Part shown: piece by piece, positions 6,270 through 13,639 of the stretch | Numbering within the stretch: position 1 is the first letter of the stretch | Layout: every line of letters starts with the position of its first letter | From: Lentzea aerocolonigenes | Lineage (GTDB): Bacteria > Actinomycetota > Actinomycetes > Mycobacteriales > Pseudonocardiaceae | Assembly (NCBI RefSeq): GCF_000955955.1 | Contig: NZ_JYJG01000253.1 | Span: forward strand, 1 to 17,183 | DNA: 17,183 nucleotides | Direction: 5' to 3' | Translations under genes and position numbers: made by a program | Notes under the pieces: generated by a model | The model's database searches: none | What the model saw: only the letters and a program-made list of their open reading frames with translations | What the model was told of the DNA's origin: nothing

Positions 6270-7982
6270 GTGGTTGGGCGCACTATCGCGGACAGGTACC
6301 GGCTCGAAGAGCACCTCGGCGCGGGAGGCATGGGAGATGTCTGGCGAGCTACAGACCTGCAGCTGCAGGAGACAGTCGCGCTGAAGCGGCCGCGTGAGGG
6401 CGACGCGGGCCACGAGGCGCGCATCGGCGGCGAGCTCAGTCACCCGAACGTGATCGCCGTGCACGGCACCGTGACCGACGGCGCCGACCAGTGGCTGGTC
6501 ATGGAGTACCTGCCGTCGCGGTCGCTGGCGGAGATCATCGAGGCGGACGGCCCGATCAGCCCGCAGCGGGCCACGAAGATCGGTGCGCAGCTGGCGGAAG
6601 CGCTGGCGGCCATGCACGCGAAGGGCATGGTCCACCGGGACGTGAAGCCCGGCAACGTCCTGGTCGGCGACAACGACGTGGCGAAGCTCAGCGACTTCGG
6701 CATCTCGCGGTGGGCGGAGCAGACCCGCGTGGGCGGCGGTGACGTGGCCGGAACAGCCGCGTACCTGGCGCCCGAGGTCGCGGACGGGCACGAGGCCCGG
6801 CCCGCGTCGGACGTCTTCGCATTAGGCGCCACGCTGTTCGCGGCCGTGGAGGGCACATCGCCGTGGGGATCCCCGGACGCCGGATCCTCCGAACAGCTCC
6901 GCCGCGCCAAGGCCTACGACATCACGCCGCCGCAGCACGACGGCCCGTTCGGCGACCTGCTGGCCCAGCTGATGCAGCGCGACCCGCAGGACCGGCCGGC
7001 CACCGAGAACGTCCGCCCGTTGCTGGAGGGTGTGAAGCTGCCGAACCCGCGGCGCCGCAAGGCCGTCGTGATCGGTGCGGCCGCTCTCGTCGCCGTGGTC
7101 GTGGCGGGTGCGGTGATCTACTCGCGGCTGCCGGTGGCCGGCACGGTCGGCGATCCCCGCACGATGGACGTGTGCGGCCTGACCGCGAGCAAGGACGACT
7201 TCCAGCGTCTCAACGTGCACCACGTCGACACCAGCGCGGAAAGCTCGTACTGGTTCAACGGTTGCAGCAGCTGGGTCGCCTTCGACGAAAAGGGCGAGGA
7301 CGGCGTGGTCGTCGACTACTTCGTGAAGCAGTTCGTCCAGTACGGCACGGAGAAGTTGACGGGACAACTCGGTGCGGTCACCCAGATCGGGTCCGTCCAG
7401 GACAAATGCACGAAGTCGATCGTGCTGGTCGACGGCAACAGCCTGCAGATCGAGGCCAAGGGCGGCCCTGGGCAGCCGTTGTGCGACATCGCCCAGATCG
7501 CCGGCGAGCGCGCACATGCCGTGCTTTCGGAACACCAGATCCCGCGCCGCAAGGAGCCGTGGCCCAAGGACTCGCTCGCCAACGCCGACGCGTGCCGCCT
7601 CCTCAGCGAGGGGGACCTGGTGGCGCAGCTGAAGTCGGCGGCGACCCCGTACCCGTGGGGTGAGCTCGGTTCCTGGGGCTGCGGCTGGGACTACACGCCG
7701 CGGCAGATCGAGATCGAGTTCAGCCGCCAGGGGCCGTTCGAGTCCGACGACGGCGAGGTCGTCGACGTCGGCCGCGGACTTGCCGCCCGCATCGAGCCGA
7801 AGCCGGACGAGGGCGAGTGCCAGGTGAAGATCCAGCATCGCGTCGCCAGGGAGGGCAACGAGGAGGACAAGCGGATCGAGTTCGTCCGCGTCATGCTCCG
7901 GGAGGAGAAGCTCGCCGAGGGCACGTCGTTGTGCCCCGGTGCTACCGAGCTGGCGAAAGCCGTGGTTCCGCGGCTGCCCTGA
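6270..7982 (+). CDS. Transmembrane Ser/Thr protein kinase (PknB-type) with duplicated Cys-rich ectodomain
   Basis: 570 residues from GTG 6270 (VVGRTIADRYRLEEHLG). Kinase domain about 10-255: glycine loop GAGGMGDVW (18-26), VALK lysine K39, HRDVKPGN (H122, D124), DFG (D142), activation-loop end GTAAYLAPEV, and ALGATLF. A transmembrane helix lies at about 264-284. The extracellular part (about 290-570) is two similar units. Each has four cysteines: C302, C332, C380, C405 and C442, C471, C517, C555. The DACRLL...CGWDY pattern recalls DUF3558-like exported domains (inference). It phosphorylates cytoplasmic proteins in response to an external signal; the divergent FHA protein is the obvious partner. 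Leucine codon 185 is TTA (6822-6824). The reading frame continues upstream, but that part is antisense to the FHA gene and has no kinase features. The last 41 bp overlap the convergent MFS gene. Confidence 0.92.
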   Translation: MVGRTIADRYRLEEHLGAGGMGDVWRATDLQLQETVALKRPREGDAGHEARIGGELSHPNVIAVHGTVTDGADQWLVMEYLPSRSLAEIIEADGPISPQRATKIGAQLAEALAAMHAKGMVHRDVKPGNVLVGDNDVAKLSDFGISRWAEQTRVGGGDVAGTAAYLAPEVADGHEARPASDVFALGATLFAAVEGTSPWGSPDAGSSEQLRRAKAYDITPPQHDGPFGDLLAQLMQRDPQDRPATENVRPLLEGVKLPNPRRRKAVVIGAAALVAVVVAGAVIYSRLPVAGTVGDPRTMDVCGLTASKDDFQRLNVHHVDTSAESSYWFNGCSSWVAFDEKGEDGVVVDYFVKQFVQYGTEKLTGQLGAVTQIGSVQDKCTKSIVLVDGNSLQIEAKGGPGQPLCDIAQIAGERAHAVLSEHQIPRRKEPWPKDSLANADACRLLSEGDLVAQLKSAATPYPWGELGSWGCGWDYTPRQIEIEFSRQGPFESDDGEVVDVGRGLAARIEPKPDEGECQVKIQHRVAREGNEEDKRIEFVRVMLREEKLAEGTSLCPGATELAKAVVPRLP

Positions 7983-9135
7983 CCCTGCCCGCGACGAGCA
8001 GCAACGCCAGCCCGAGCACGCACATCGAGAGGCTGAACCCGTAGATCCAGCGGTAGCCGAACTCCTTCGCCAGGCCTACCAGGGCGCCCGCGACCATGCC
8101 GCCGATGATCTGGGTGTTGCTGAACATCGTCGTGGCGTGGCCGGGTCGTTCGGGGTCGAGGCTCTGGAAGTACGTGATGCCCACGCCCATGATCAACGAG
8201 ATGACCGTGGCGTGCAGCAGCTGCAGGGCCATCACCTGCCACACGGCCTGGGTGAACACCATCAACCCGTGGTAGCTCAACGAGATCGCCGCGCCGATGA
8301 CCACGAGCTTGTGCTGCGACATCCGGTTCGCCAACGCCCCGAACCACAGCATCATCGGGATCTCGAGCGCCGCGCAGAGTCCCATCGCGAGGCCCGCGTC
8401 ACCCACCGTGCCTTCGAGGTTGGCCGTGACGAACAGCGGCAGACCGCTCACCGCGAGCGCGACGGAGCCCTGCAGGAGCACGAACGCGGCCATGACGATC
8501 GAGAACCCGGCGCGCGAGTGCCCGGTCTCCTCGACCGTCGCCTGTTCGGGTTCTGCCTTCGGCTCCGGCAGAAGGATCGCCAGCACGGCGACGCCGAACT
8601 GGAGGATCGCCGAGGCGCCGAAGAGGCCCACCCAGCCGATGTTGGCGACGACCAGCGCGGCCAGCGGCGGACCGGCCACCCACGCGACGGAGAGCAGGGT
8701 GCGCAGCACGCTGACGGTCATCGACGGTCCTTGTGAGACCTGACGGCCATACGCGAAGAGCTGCGGCAACAACGACGACGTGATCGCCACGAAGATCACG
8801 GACGTGCCGAGCAGGAGCCAGTAGTCGCGCAGCACGGAGTACAGGCCGTAGCCGATCGTGCCGGCGAGGCCGCCCGCCACGAGCATGTACCGGCGCTGGA
8901 CCCGGCCGTCCGACAGCTTGCCCATGATCGTGCTGGCGACCACGGACGCGAGCGGGCTCGCGATCAGGAAGACGCTGAGCTGAACCGACGAAACCCCGAT
9001 CACGGAGGTGAGGAACAGGGAGCCGAACGGCATCGCGAACGCCATCGACACGCCGGACACGACGCTGATGACGGACAGTTGCAGGAACGTTCGGGAAAGT
9101 AGCGGCGAGGAGGTTCTCTCGCGTAGTGCCGTCAC
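7942..9135 (-). CDS. MFS transporter, sugar efflux (SetA-like) type
   Basis: 397 residues, with about 12 hydrophobic helices in two halves separated by a charged loop (LLPEPKAEPEQATVEETGHSRAGF). The loop between helices 2 and 3 has the MFS motif A variant GKLSDGRVQRR (72-82). A PFGSLFLTSVIGVSSVQLSVFL start and QSLDPERPGHATTMFSNTQIIGGMVAGAL near the C-terminus are typical of the SetA/SetB sugar efflux group. The expected role is proton-coupled export of sugars or sugar-like drugs; the substrate is unknown. Start is a GTG at 9135 with no convincing Shine-Dalgarno. It lies downstream of the gamma-glutamyltransferase-like gene by 64 bp and may be in the same transcript. The 3' end overlaps the kinase gene by 41 bp, tail to tail. 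Confidence 0.87.
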   Translation of the reverse strand: MTALRERTSSPLLSRTFLQLSVISVVSGVSMAFAMPFGSLFLTSVIGVSSVQLSVFLIASPLASVVASTIMGKLSDGRVQRRYMLVAGGLAGTIGYGLYSVLRDYWLLLGTSVIFVAITSSLLPQLFAYGRQVSQGPSMTVSVLRTLLSVAWVAGPPLAALVVANIGWVGLFGASAILQFGVAVLAILLPEPKAEPEQATVEETGHSRAGFSIVMAAFVLLQGSVALAVSGLPLFVTANLEGTVGDAGLAMGLCAALEIPMMLWFGALANRMSQHKLVVIGAAISLSYHGLMVFTQAVWQVMALQLLHATVISLIMGVGITYFQSLDPERPGHATTMFSNTQIIGGMVAGALVGLAKEFGYRWIYGFSLSMCVLGLALLLVAGRVRAAAEPRLSPAR

Positions 9136-9151
9136 GCAGCTATCGTGCTTG

Positions 9152-9181
9152 TTGACTGGTCAATCAGGAAACTAGATTTCC
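9152..9181. promoter_or_regulatory. Two inverted repeats upstream of the SetA-like MFS gene
   Basis: TTGAC-TG-GTCAA (9152-9163) and GGAAA-CTAGA-TTTCC (9167-9181) lie side by side in the 64-bp gap. The first sits 16 bp before the MFS start codon and is a plausible operator; on the minus strand it overlaps a TTGACC -35-like hexamer. The second could be a weak terminator or half of a composite site. Neither has a T-run. Confidence 0.3.
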
Positions 9182-9199
9182 CATTATGCGGGCAATGTC

Positions 9200-10552
9200 T
9201 CACACAATGACGACAGCACCGTCCCGACGGTGATCTCCACCACCCCTGAGCAGGCCTGATCCGGTCATCTCGACCACCTGGCAACCGCCGAAGAACATGT
9301 TCGGCGCGCGAAATCGCGTAACCGGGAGTTCAGTTTCCGGACGAATTCCCGGTTCGACGTGAAGATGATCTCCGCCGAGGTGGAATCGGGGTGCGTCGAC
9401 GGCGTCCTGGGCGGGCATGCCGCGGTCGAGGACGTTCACGAGCACCTGCAGGATCGCGCCGCAGATCCGGCTTGACCCGGCACTGCCGAGCACGAGCTCG
9501 GCTCCCCCGTGGTTGGTCACCACGGTCGGCGACATCATCGACGGCAGCCGGTCGCCGGGCGCGTGGCTGAAGAACCCGTCGGGCGACAGGTCCTCCTCCC
9601 CCATCATGTTGTTCAGGTGCACGCCCGCGATCGAGATGCCGGAGCCCGCGCCGTTCGTCGTCGTGACCGAGCAGGCCGTGCCGTCGGCGTCGAGCACGGA
9701 GATGTGCGTGGTGGAGCCGAGGCGGTTCAGATGGGTCTTCGGTGCGGCCATCGCGCGGATGAGATCTTGTTGCGACGGGTTGTCCGGCAACGCTTCCAGC
9801 ATCTGCGTGAGCAACGCACCACCCGCCGCGGGTGGTGGGTTCGTGTGGATGTCACGGCCGCGGTGGCGGACGTGCAGCGGTTCCCGGGTGGCGACTTCAT
9901 AAGCTTTCAGGTCTTCCCGGCTCAGGTCGCCGCCGTTGCGGGTGATCTCGTCGGCGATCGCGTGGGCGATGTCGCCGGTGTAAAACGGTGCCGCGCCGTC
10001 CTTGCCGAGTCGTTCCAGGGCTTCGGCGACGTGGGGCTGGACGAGGAGCTCGCCTTCCTCGAACGCGGTGAGGCCCGCGCTGTGAGCGAGCGGCAGCAGC
10101 AGTGAGGTGACGTAGGCCTGGTAGCGGTTCACCCGGTGACCTTCGCGGGCGTGTTTCGCCGCCGTGGCCACGAGTTCATCGAGCGGCGCCCGGCCGTAGG
10201 TGGCGGCAGTCGCCGCACCGGCGGGCATTCCGTAGGCCGCGACGGACGACGGTCCCACGTGGAATTCCTGGGACGCGTCACCGAAGTGGACGGTGATGGG
10301 GTCGAGGTCCGCCCTGTCGGCCTGCGGCGCGCGGCCCGGTGCCTCGGCCGAGAAGTCCAGCAGCACAGGGGTTTCGCCGGCCGGGGCGATGAGCATGTAC
10401 CCAGCTGCGCCGAGCCCGGTGAGCAGCGGCTCCGTCACGCACGACGTGAGCATCGCCGCGACGGCCGCGTCGACCGCGTTCCCCCCGGCGCGCAGCATCG
10501 CCGCGCCCGCCTGTGCGGTGAGCGGGTGGCCCGCCGCGATCGCGCCTCGCAC
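9200..10552 (-). CDS. Gamma-glutamyltransferase family protein (short, cytoplasmic)
   Basis: 450 residues. I place the start at GTG 10552 because GGAGG (10559-10563) lies 6 nt upstream and the protein then begins with the family's usual AAGHPLTAQAG...GGNAVDAAVAA. A TTG at 10594 and an ATG at 10576 are possible but lack ribosome binding sites. The autoprocessing site STTHISVLDADG is intact, so nucleophile T281 would start the small subunit. Also present are HLNNMMGEEDLSPDGFF, LPSMMSPTVV and GSAGSSRI. Two differences from E. coli GGT stand out: the glutamate-binding arginine of the DFRE-type motif is S68 (DFSAEAPGR), and one serine of the SSM motif is Met. There is no signal peptide, and at 450 residues it is much shorter than classical GGTs (about 550-580). 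It may be a hydrolase or acylase of GGT fold rather than a glutathione transpeptidase. Confidence 0.88.
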   Translation of the reverse strand: MRGAIAAGHPLTAQAGAAMLRAGGNAVDAAVAAMLTSCVTEPLLTGLGAAGYMLIAPAGETPVLLDFSAEAPGRAPQADRADLDPITVHFGDASQEFHVGPSSVAAYGMPAGAATAATYGRAPLDELVATAAKHAREGHRVNRYQAYVTSLLLPLAHSAGLTAFEEGELLVQPHVAEALERLGKDGAAPFYTGDIAHAIADEITRNGGDLSREDLKAYEVATREPLHVRHRGRDIHTNPPPAAGGALLTQMLEALPDNPSQQDLIRAMAAPKTHLNRLGSTTHISVLDADGTACSVTTTNGAGSGISIAGVHLNNMMGEEDLSPDGFFSHAPGDRLPSMMSPTVVTNHGGAELVLGSAGSSRICGAILQVLVNVLDRGMPAQDAVDAPRFHLGGDHLHVEPGIRPETELPVTRFRAPNMFFGGCQVVEMTGSGLLRGGGDHRRDGAVVIV

Positions 10553-10558
10553 CGTCGA

Positions 10559-10563
10559 CCTCC
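10559..10563 (-). promoter_or_regulatory. Ribosome binding site deciding the GGT-like start
   Basis: GGAGG on the minus strand ends 6 nt before GTG 10552. It favours that start over the upstream TTG and ATG. A small inverted repeat TCCCA-TT-TGGGA (10571-10582) lies just upstream in the 85-bp gap and has no T-run. Confidence 0.55.
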
Positions 10564-10637
10564 GTGTTTCTCCCATTTGGGAAAGAGAAGGCAATCAACG
10601 GTAGACCTGTTCGCGATCAGGGGGCCACCCGGCTCAG

Positions 10638-11423
10638 TTACTTCTTGGTAGCCGTGTAGTTCCGGAAGTTGATGTAGGTGTCCAGGATGTCCGACGACGC
10701 GCTCTCGACCGAGCGGTAGATGCCCCACTTCGGCCGGATGTAGTCGCCCTCGTCCGGGATCTTCACGCCGGAACGCTTGCCCTGGAACGCGATCGGCGCG
10801 CCGGAGCCCGTGCCGTTGCGCAGCACGAATCCGACGGTGCCGCTCGAGCCCGGCGTGATCGTCCACTCGACCGTGACCCACTTGTCGCGCAGCGGGGCCA
10901 GGTTCCCGGAGGCGATGTCCGGAGCGCCGGACGTGCTGAACGCGCGCGCCCGGATGGTTTCGGTGCTACCGCTGCGACTCAACGACAGGGTCGTCCACGG
11001 ACCGCCGTTGGTCGACGGCGTCTTGGTTTGGAAGATGTGCGTGAACTTGCTCGTGCCGTGCAGCGATGACGGCATGTACATCTCGTACGAGATGACCCAC
11101 GTCTCGCCGTTCTTGAGCTTGAGAGCGCTGCCGCCCGTCACCATGCCCTTGGACTCGGTGCGCTGACGGTCACCGCCACCGGTGGTGTCGCGGTCGTTCT
11201 TCCAGATGTTGAACCGGTAGTGGTCGCCCTCGACGACGATGTACTTGCCCTTGCGCTCGGGGAACTTGTTGCCGCGGTCGACCTCGATGCCCTCGAACGC
11301 CTTGAGCCCGTCCGTCTGCGGGTTCGGTGCCCAAGCGGGAGCGAGAGCCGACGCGGGGTTCACCGTGACGATCATCAGAGCGGCAGCTGTGAGGGCCGCC
11401 CTGCGGGTGATGCGCGATTCCAT
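10638..11423 (-). CDS. Tat-secreted jelly-roll protein, probable polysaccharide lyase-like
   Basis: 261 residues from ATG 11423. The N-terminus MESRITRRAALTAAALMIV is a twin-arginine-style signal with R7-R8 and a hydrophobic core. Cleavage is likely after SALA (about 28). The mature protein is beta-rich: DHYRFNIWKNDRD, WVISYEMYMPSS, FTHIFQTKTPS, WVTVEWTITPGSSGTVGFVLRNG, then DYIRPKWGIYRSV and ILDTYINFRNY at the end. The WGIYRS ending and overall order match heparin lyase I/alginate lyase-like (Polysacc_lyase, jelly-roll) secreted proteins of actinomycetes. Substrate and catalytic residues cannot be assigned. The reading frame extends to 11531, but that start would lie on the -35 box, so 11423 is preferred. 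A GGAAGGA-like ribosome binding site lies about 11 nt upstream. Confidence 0.75.
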   Translation of the reverse strand: MESRITRRAALTAAALMIVTVNPASALAPAWAPNPQTDGLKAFEGIEVDRGNKFPERKGKYIVVEGDHYRFNIWKNDRDTTGGGDRQRTESKGMVTGGSALKLKNGETWVISYEMYMPSSLHGTSKFTHIFQTKTPSTNGGPWTTLSLSRSGSTETIRARAFSTSGAPDIASGNLAPLRDKWVTVEWTITPGSSGTVGFVLRNGTGSGAPIAFQGKRSGVKIPDEGDYIRPKWGIYRSVESASSDILDTYINFRNYTATKK

Positions 11424-11501
11424 CGTTCGGTGCGTCCTTCCTGGCGGCGATTCGACAGGGGAGCACATCGGGCGGCGGACTTCGATGCCCTTATGCAGAC
11501 G

Positions 11502-11531
11502 AAGGTAGGAGGTCTCGACCTGCGATGTCAA
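11502..11531 (-). promoter_or_regulatory. Sigma-70-type promoter for the lyase-like gene, with internal dyad
   Basis: On the minus strand TTGACA (11526-11531), an 18-nt spacer and TACCTT (11502-11507) match housekeeping promoter hexamers. The predicted leader is about 70 nt. A dyad AGGTC-TC-GACCT (11510-11521) lies between the hexamers, where a repressor could bind. A second dyad TGTCA-N7-TGACA (11526-11542) overlaps the -35. Confidence 0.5.
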
Positions 11532-11630
11532 CTAAAGTGACACATCTTGACTGCTGTTTACATGATTCATCGGATTAGTCCGGCCGGAATCGCGATCATT
11601 CCTCATACCGCGCTTCCCGGTGGCCGGCGC

Positions 11631-11657
11631 GGAACGGTCGTGGAACGGGCTGGAACG
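11631..11657 (+). repeat. Three GGAACG direct repeats ahead of the small secreted protein gene
   Basis: GGAACG occurs at 11631-11636, 11642-11647 and 11652-11657, spaced 11 and 10 bp, about one helical turn each. The last copy is also a GGAAC -35-like box followed after 17 nt by GTC (11674-11676), resembling ECF sigma promoters. Its start site would then be just upstream of the ribosome binding site. Confidence 0.35.
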
Positions 11658-11698
11658 CCGCATCAGGTGGAATGTCCCTGATCCGAGAGGACTGTTCG

Positions 11699-11965
11699 AT
11701 GTTCAAGCGCGCACTGACGGCGACCCTGTTCGCCGCTGCCGTCACGACCGCCGCAGCGGCGCCGGCCACCGCGGACCCGACCCTTCCGTTCCCGACGCCG
11801 GGCATGCTGATCGTGGTCAGCTACTACAACGACTACCAGCACCAGGATCTCGTCGGCCAGGCGTGGTGGGGCTGCGGCGACCCGCGCGAGAGCTGGGGCG
11901 TGCAGACGAACCACGTCACCGTCGGCAAGGTTCCGTGCGACCCGCCGACGCACCCGAACCCCTGA
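11699..11965 (+). CDS. Small secreted protein (DUF6289-like)
   Basis: 88 residues from ATG 11699, with GAGAGG (11685-11690) 8 nt upstream. Residues 1-25 form a signal peptide (MFKRALTATLFAAAV, cleavage likely after PATA). The mature peptide of about 63 residues has VVSYYNDYQHQDLVGQAWWGC, then SWGVQT and a final VPC. The two cysteines (C59, C80) may pair. The YY-(S/N)D...VG...C...WG...C layout is that of short exported actinobacterial proteins grouped as DUF6289, whose function I do not know. A start nine codons earlier (11672) would spoil the signal peptide and lacks a ribosome binding site. It is divergent from the lyase-like gene and ends 4 bp before the convergent response regulator gene. 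Confidence 0.75.
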   Translation: MFKRALTATLFAAAVTTAAAAPATADPTLPFPTPGMLIVVSYYNDYQHQDLVGQAWWGCGDPRESWGVQTNHVTVGKVPCDPPTHPNP

Positions 11966-11969
11966 GAGG

Positions 11970-12596
11970 TCAGCCCCTGAGCGCCAGGGCGAGCCTGACC
12001 GCGTCCGCGCGAGAATGCAGGTCCGCCTTGGCGAACAGGTTGTTGATGTGCGTCTTCACGGTCGCCTCGCTGATGAACAACCGGCGGGCGATCTCCCCGT
12101 TGCGCAGGCCTTCGCCGATGAGGTCGAGCACCTCGCGTTCGCGGGCGGTGAGATCGATTCCTGGCTGTTCAACGGGTTTGCGGCTGGCGAGGTCCAGCAG
12201 CCGCAGCTGCACGGCCGGGTCGAGGATCGCGTTGCCGGCGTGCGCGCCGCGCACGGCCTGGATGATCGTGCCGCGGTCGGCGTCCTTGGTCAGGTAGCCG
12301 CGAGCACCCGCGCGCAACGCCGCCAGGATCGAGTCATCGTCGTCGAACGTGGTCAGCACGACGACCGGCAGGTCCGGATGCGATTCGCGCAGTGTGCCGG
12401 TGGCCTCGGCGCCGCCCATGACCGGCATGTTGAGGTCCATCAGCACGACCTCGGGCGTCAGTTCCTCAACGGCCGCAAGGGCTTCCTGGCCGTTGGACGC
12501 GGTGCCGACGACGGAGATGTCCGGATCGAGGTCGAGCATGACTGCGAGCGCGTCGCGGATCGCCGCCTGGTCGTCCACGATCAACAGCCTGATCAT
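11970..12596 (-). CDS. NarL/LuxR-family two-component response regulator
   Basis: 208 residues. The receiver domain (1-120) has D8/D9, phospho-acceptor D54 (VVLMDLNMP), T82 and K104. The C-terminal LuxR-type HTH (about 148-205) has LTAREREVLDLIGEGLRNGE, then EATVKTHINNLFAKADLHSR. It binds DNA when phosphorylated by the kinase encoded just upstream. ATG 12596 overlaps the kinase TGA as ATGA, so translation is coupled. The open frame continues upstream to 13280 inside the kinase gene, but that is out-of-frame shadow. Confidence 0.95.
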   Translation of the reverse strand: MIRLLIVDDQAAIRDALAVMLDLDPDISVVGTASNGQEALAAVEELTPEVVLMDLNMPVMGGAEATGTLRESHPDLPVVVLTTFDDDDSILAALRAGARGYLTKDADRGTIIQAVRGAHAGNAILDPAVQLRLLDLASRKPVEQPGIDLTAREREVLDLIGEGLRNGEIARRLFISEATVKTHINNLFAKADLHSRADAVRLALALRG

Positions 12597-13639
12597 CGCG
12601 GCAGCTCCATCCTGACCGTCCATCCTGGACCTTCCGGGCCCGCGAACAGGGTTCCACCAAGCAAAGCAGCTCTCTCGCGCATGCCGTTGAGGCCCATCCC
12701 ACCATGCTGAGGCTCCCCTGCCGGACCGTTGTCGGTCACGGTCAGCTTGATAGTCGACGCCGTGTACTCCAGCACGATCTCCACGTCCGCGCCGGGAGCG
12801 TGCTTGTGCGCGTTGGTCAGGGCTTCCTGCGCGGCACGGATGATCGCCTGCGCGATCTCCACGCTCACCGCGTCCTCGCCGACAACGCGGAACGACGCGC
12901 CATGGGTCTCGGCGAGCTTGGCGATCGACTCCGGCAACGGCAGGGCGGCGTCCTTCAACGCGTGCACGGCGCGTCGGGTCTCCTTGAGCCCGGACACCGC
13001 CAACGCCCGTGCGCGCAGCACGGCTTCGTTGGCCTCGGCAGTCTTGCCCGCGGCGTGCAGGGCGTCGGCCATGTCGAGCTGCACGGCGATACCGGACAGC
13101 GAATGCCCGACCACGTCGTGGATCTCGCGCGCGATCCGGCCACGTTCCTCCAGCGCCGCGGCGTACTCGGCGGCCACCTGGGCGTTGGCGCGTTCGCGGC
13201 GGATCAAGCCGAAGAACACCGGCAGCCCCGCGGTGAGGCACAGCCACCAGGACGGGCCGTCCGGCGAGTCCACCAGCCACGTCGAGTACGTCGTGAGCAA
13301 CGAGCCCGCGACCGCCAGCCCGATGGCGAGTTGCATGGACCGCAGGCGACGACCGGCGGTGCTGGTCGCGAGGAACACGAAGGCGACCGCGGCGGTGGCC
13401 GGTGCCAGCGCGAACAGCGGGGCACTGACCAGCACGAACACCGTGACCACCGCGATGGCCCAGCGTTCGGACAGCCGGTCCAGCACGAACGCGGACGTGA
13501 CCGCCGCGGCGATCGCCACGGCGGTCAGGGTCCAGGTCAGCTCGGGCAGGTGCGGCGGCCGGTCGATCAGGTGGATCACCGTGAGCACGGAGATCACCAG
13601 TGCGACCAGCGGCCGGAACAACCCGTCAGCGAACATCAT
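12593..13639 (-). CDS. NarL-type sensor histidine kinase
   Basis: 348 residues. The N-terminal ~145 residues form about five or six membrane helices with only short loops, so any signal is probably sensed in or at the membrane. A short coiled segment (RRERANAQVAAEYAAALEERGR) leads to the HisKA_3 dimerisation motif REIHDVVGHSLSGIAVQL with phospho-acceptor H174. The HATPase domain has EALTNAHKHAPG (N276), VTDNG (303-305) and GGMGLNGMRERAALLGG. It phosphorylates the response regulator encoded next. The gene overlaps the upstream membrane-protein gene by ATGA (13636-13639) and the regulator gene by ATGA (12593-12596). Intramembrane-sensing NarL kinases of this kind often respond to envelope stress or cell-wall antibiotics; that role is inferred. 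Confidence 0.94.
   Translation of the reverse strand: MMFADGLFRPLVALVISVLTVIHLIDRPPHLPELTWTLTAVAIAAAVTSAFVLDRLSERWAIAVVTVFVLVSAPLFALAPATAAVAFVFLATSTAGRRLRSMQLAIGLAVAGSLLTTYSTWLVDSPDGPSWWLCLTAGLPVFFGLIRRERANAQVAAEYAAALEERGRIAREIHDVVGHSLSGIAVQLDMADALHAAGKTAEANEAVLRARALAVSGLKETRRAVHALKDAALPLPESIAKLAETHGASFRVVGEDAVSVEIAQAIIRAAQEALTNAHKHAPGADVEIVLEYTASTIKLTVTDNGPAGEPQHGGMGLNGMRERAALLGGTLFAGPEGPGWTVRMELPR

Noticed and set aside
6822..7838. A 338-codon minus-strand frame opposite the kinase
   Set aside because: It has no recognisable domain, and the plus strand encodes kinase motifs, a membrane helix and paired cysteine units over the same bases.
4102..7982. Part of an antibiotic biosynthetic cluster
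   Set aside because: A SARP and exporters are present, but no polyketide, peptide, terpene or RiPP core gene is visible. Regulators alone do not support a cluster call.
12593..13280. Long N-terminal extension of the response regulator frame
   Set aside because: It lies out of frame over the histidine kinase and is Arg/Gly-rich shadow. The receiver domain begins exactly at ATG 12596 with an ATGA overlap.
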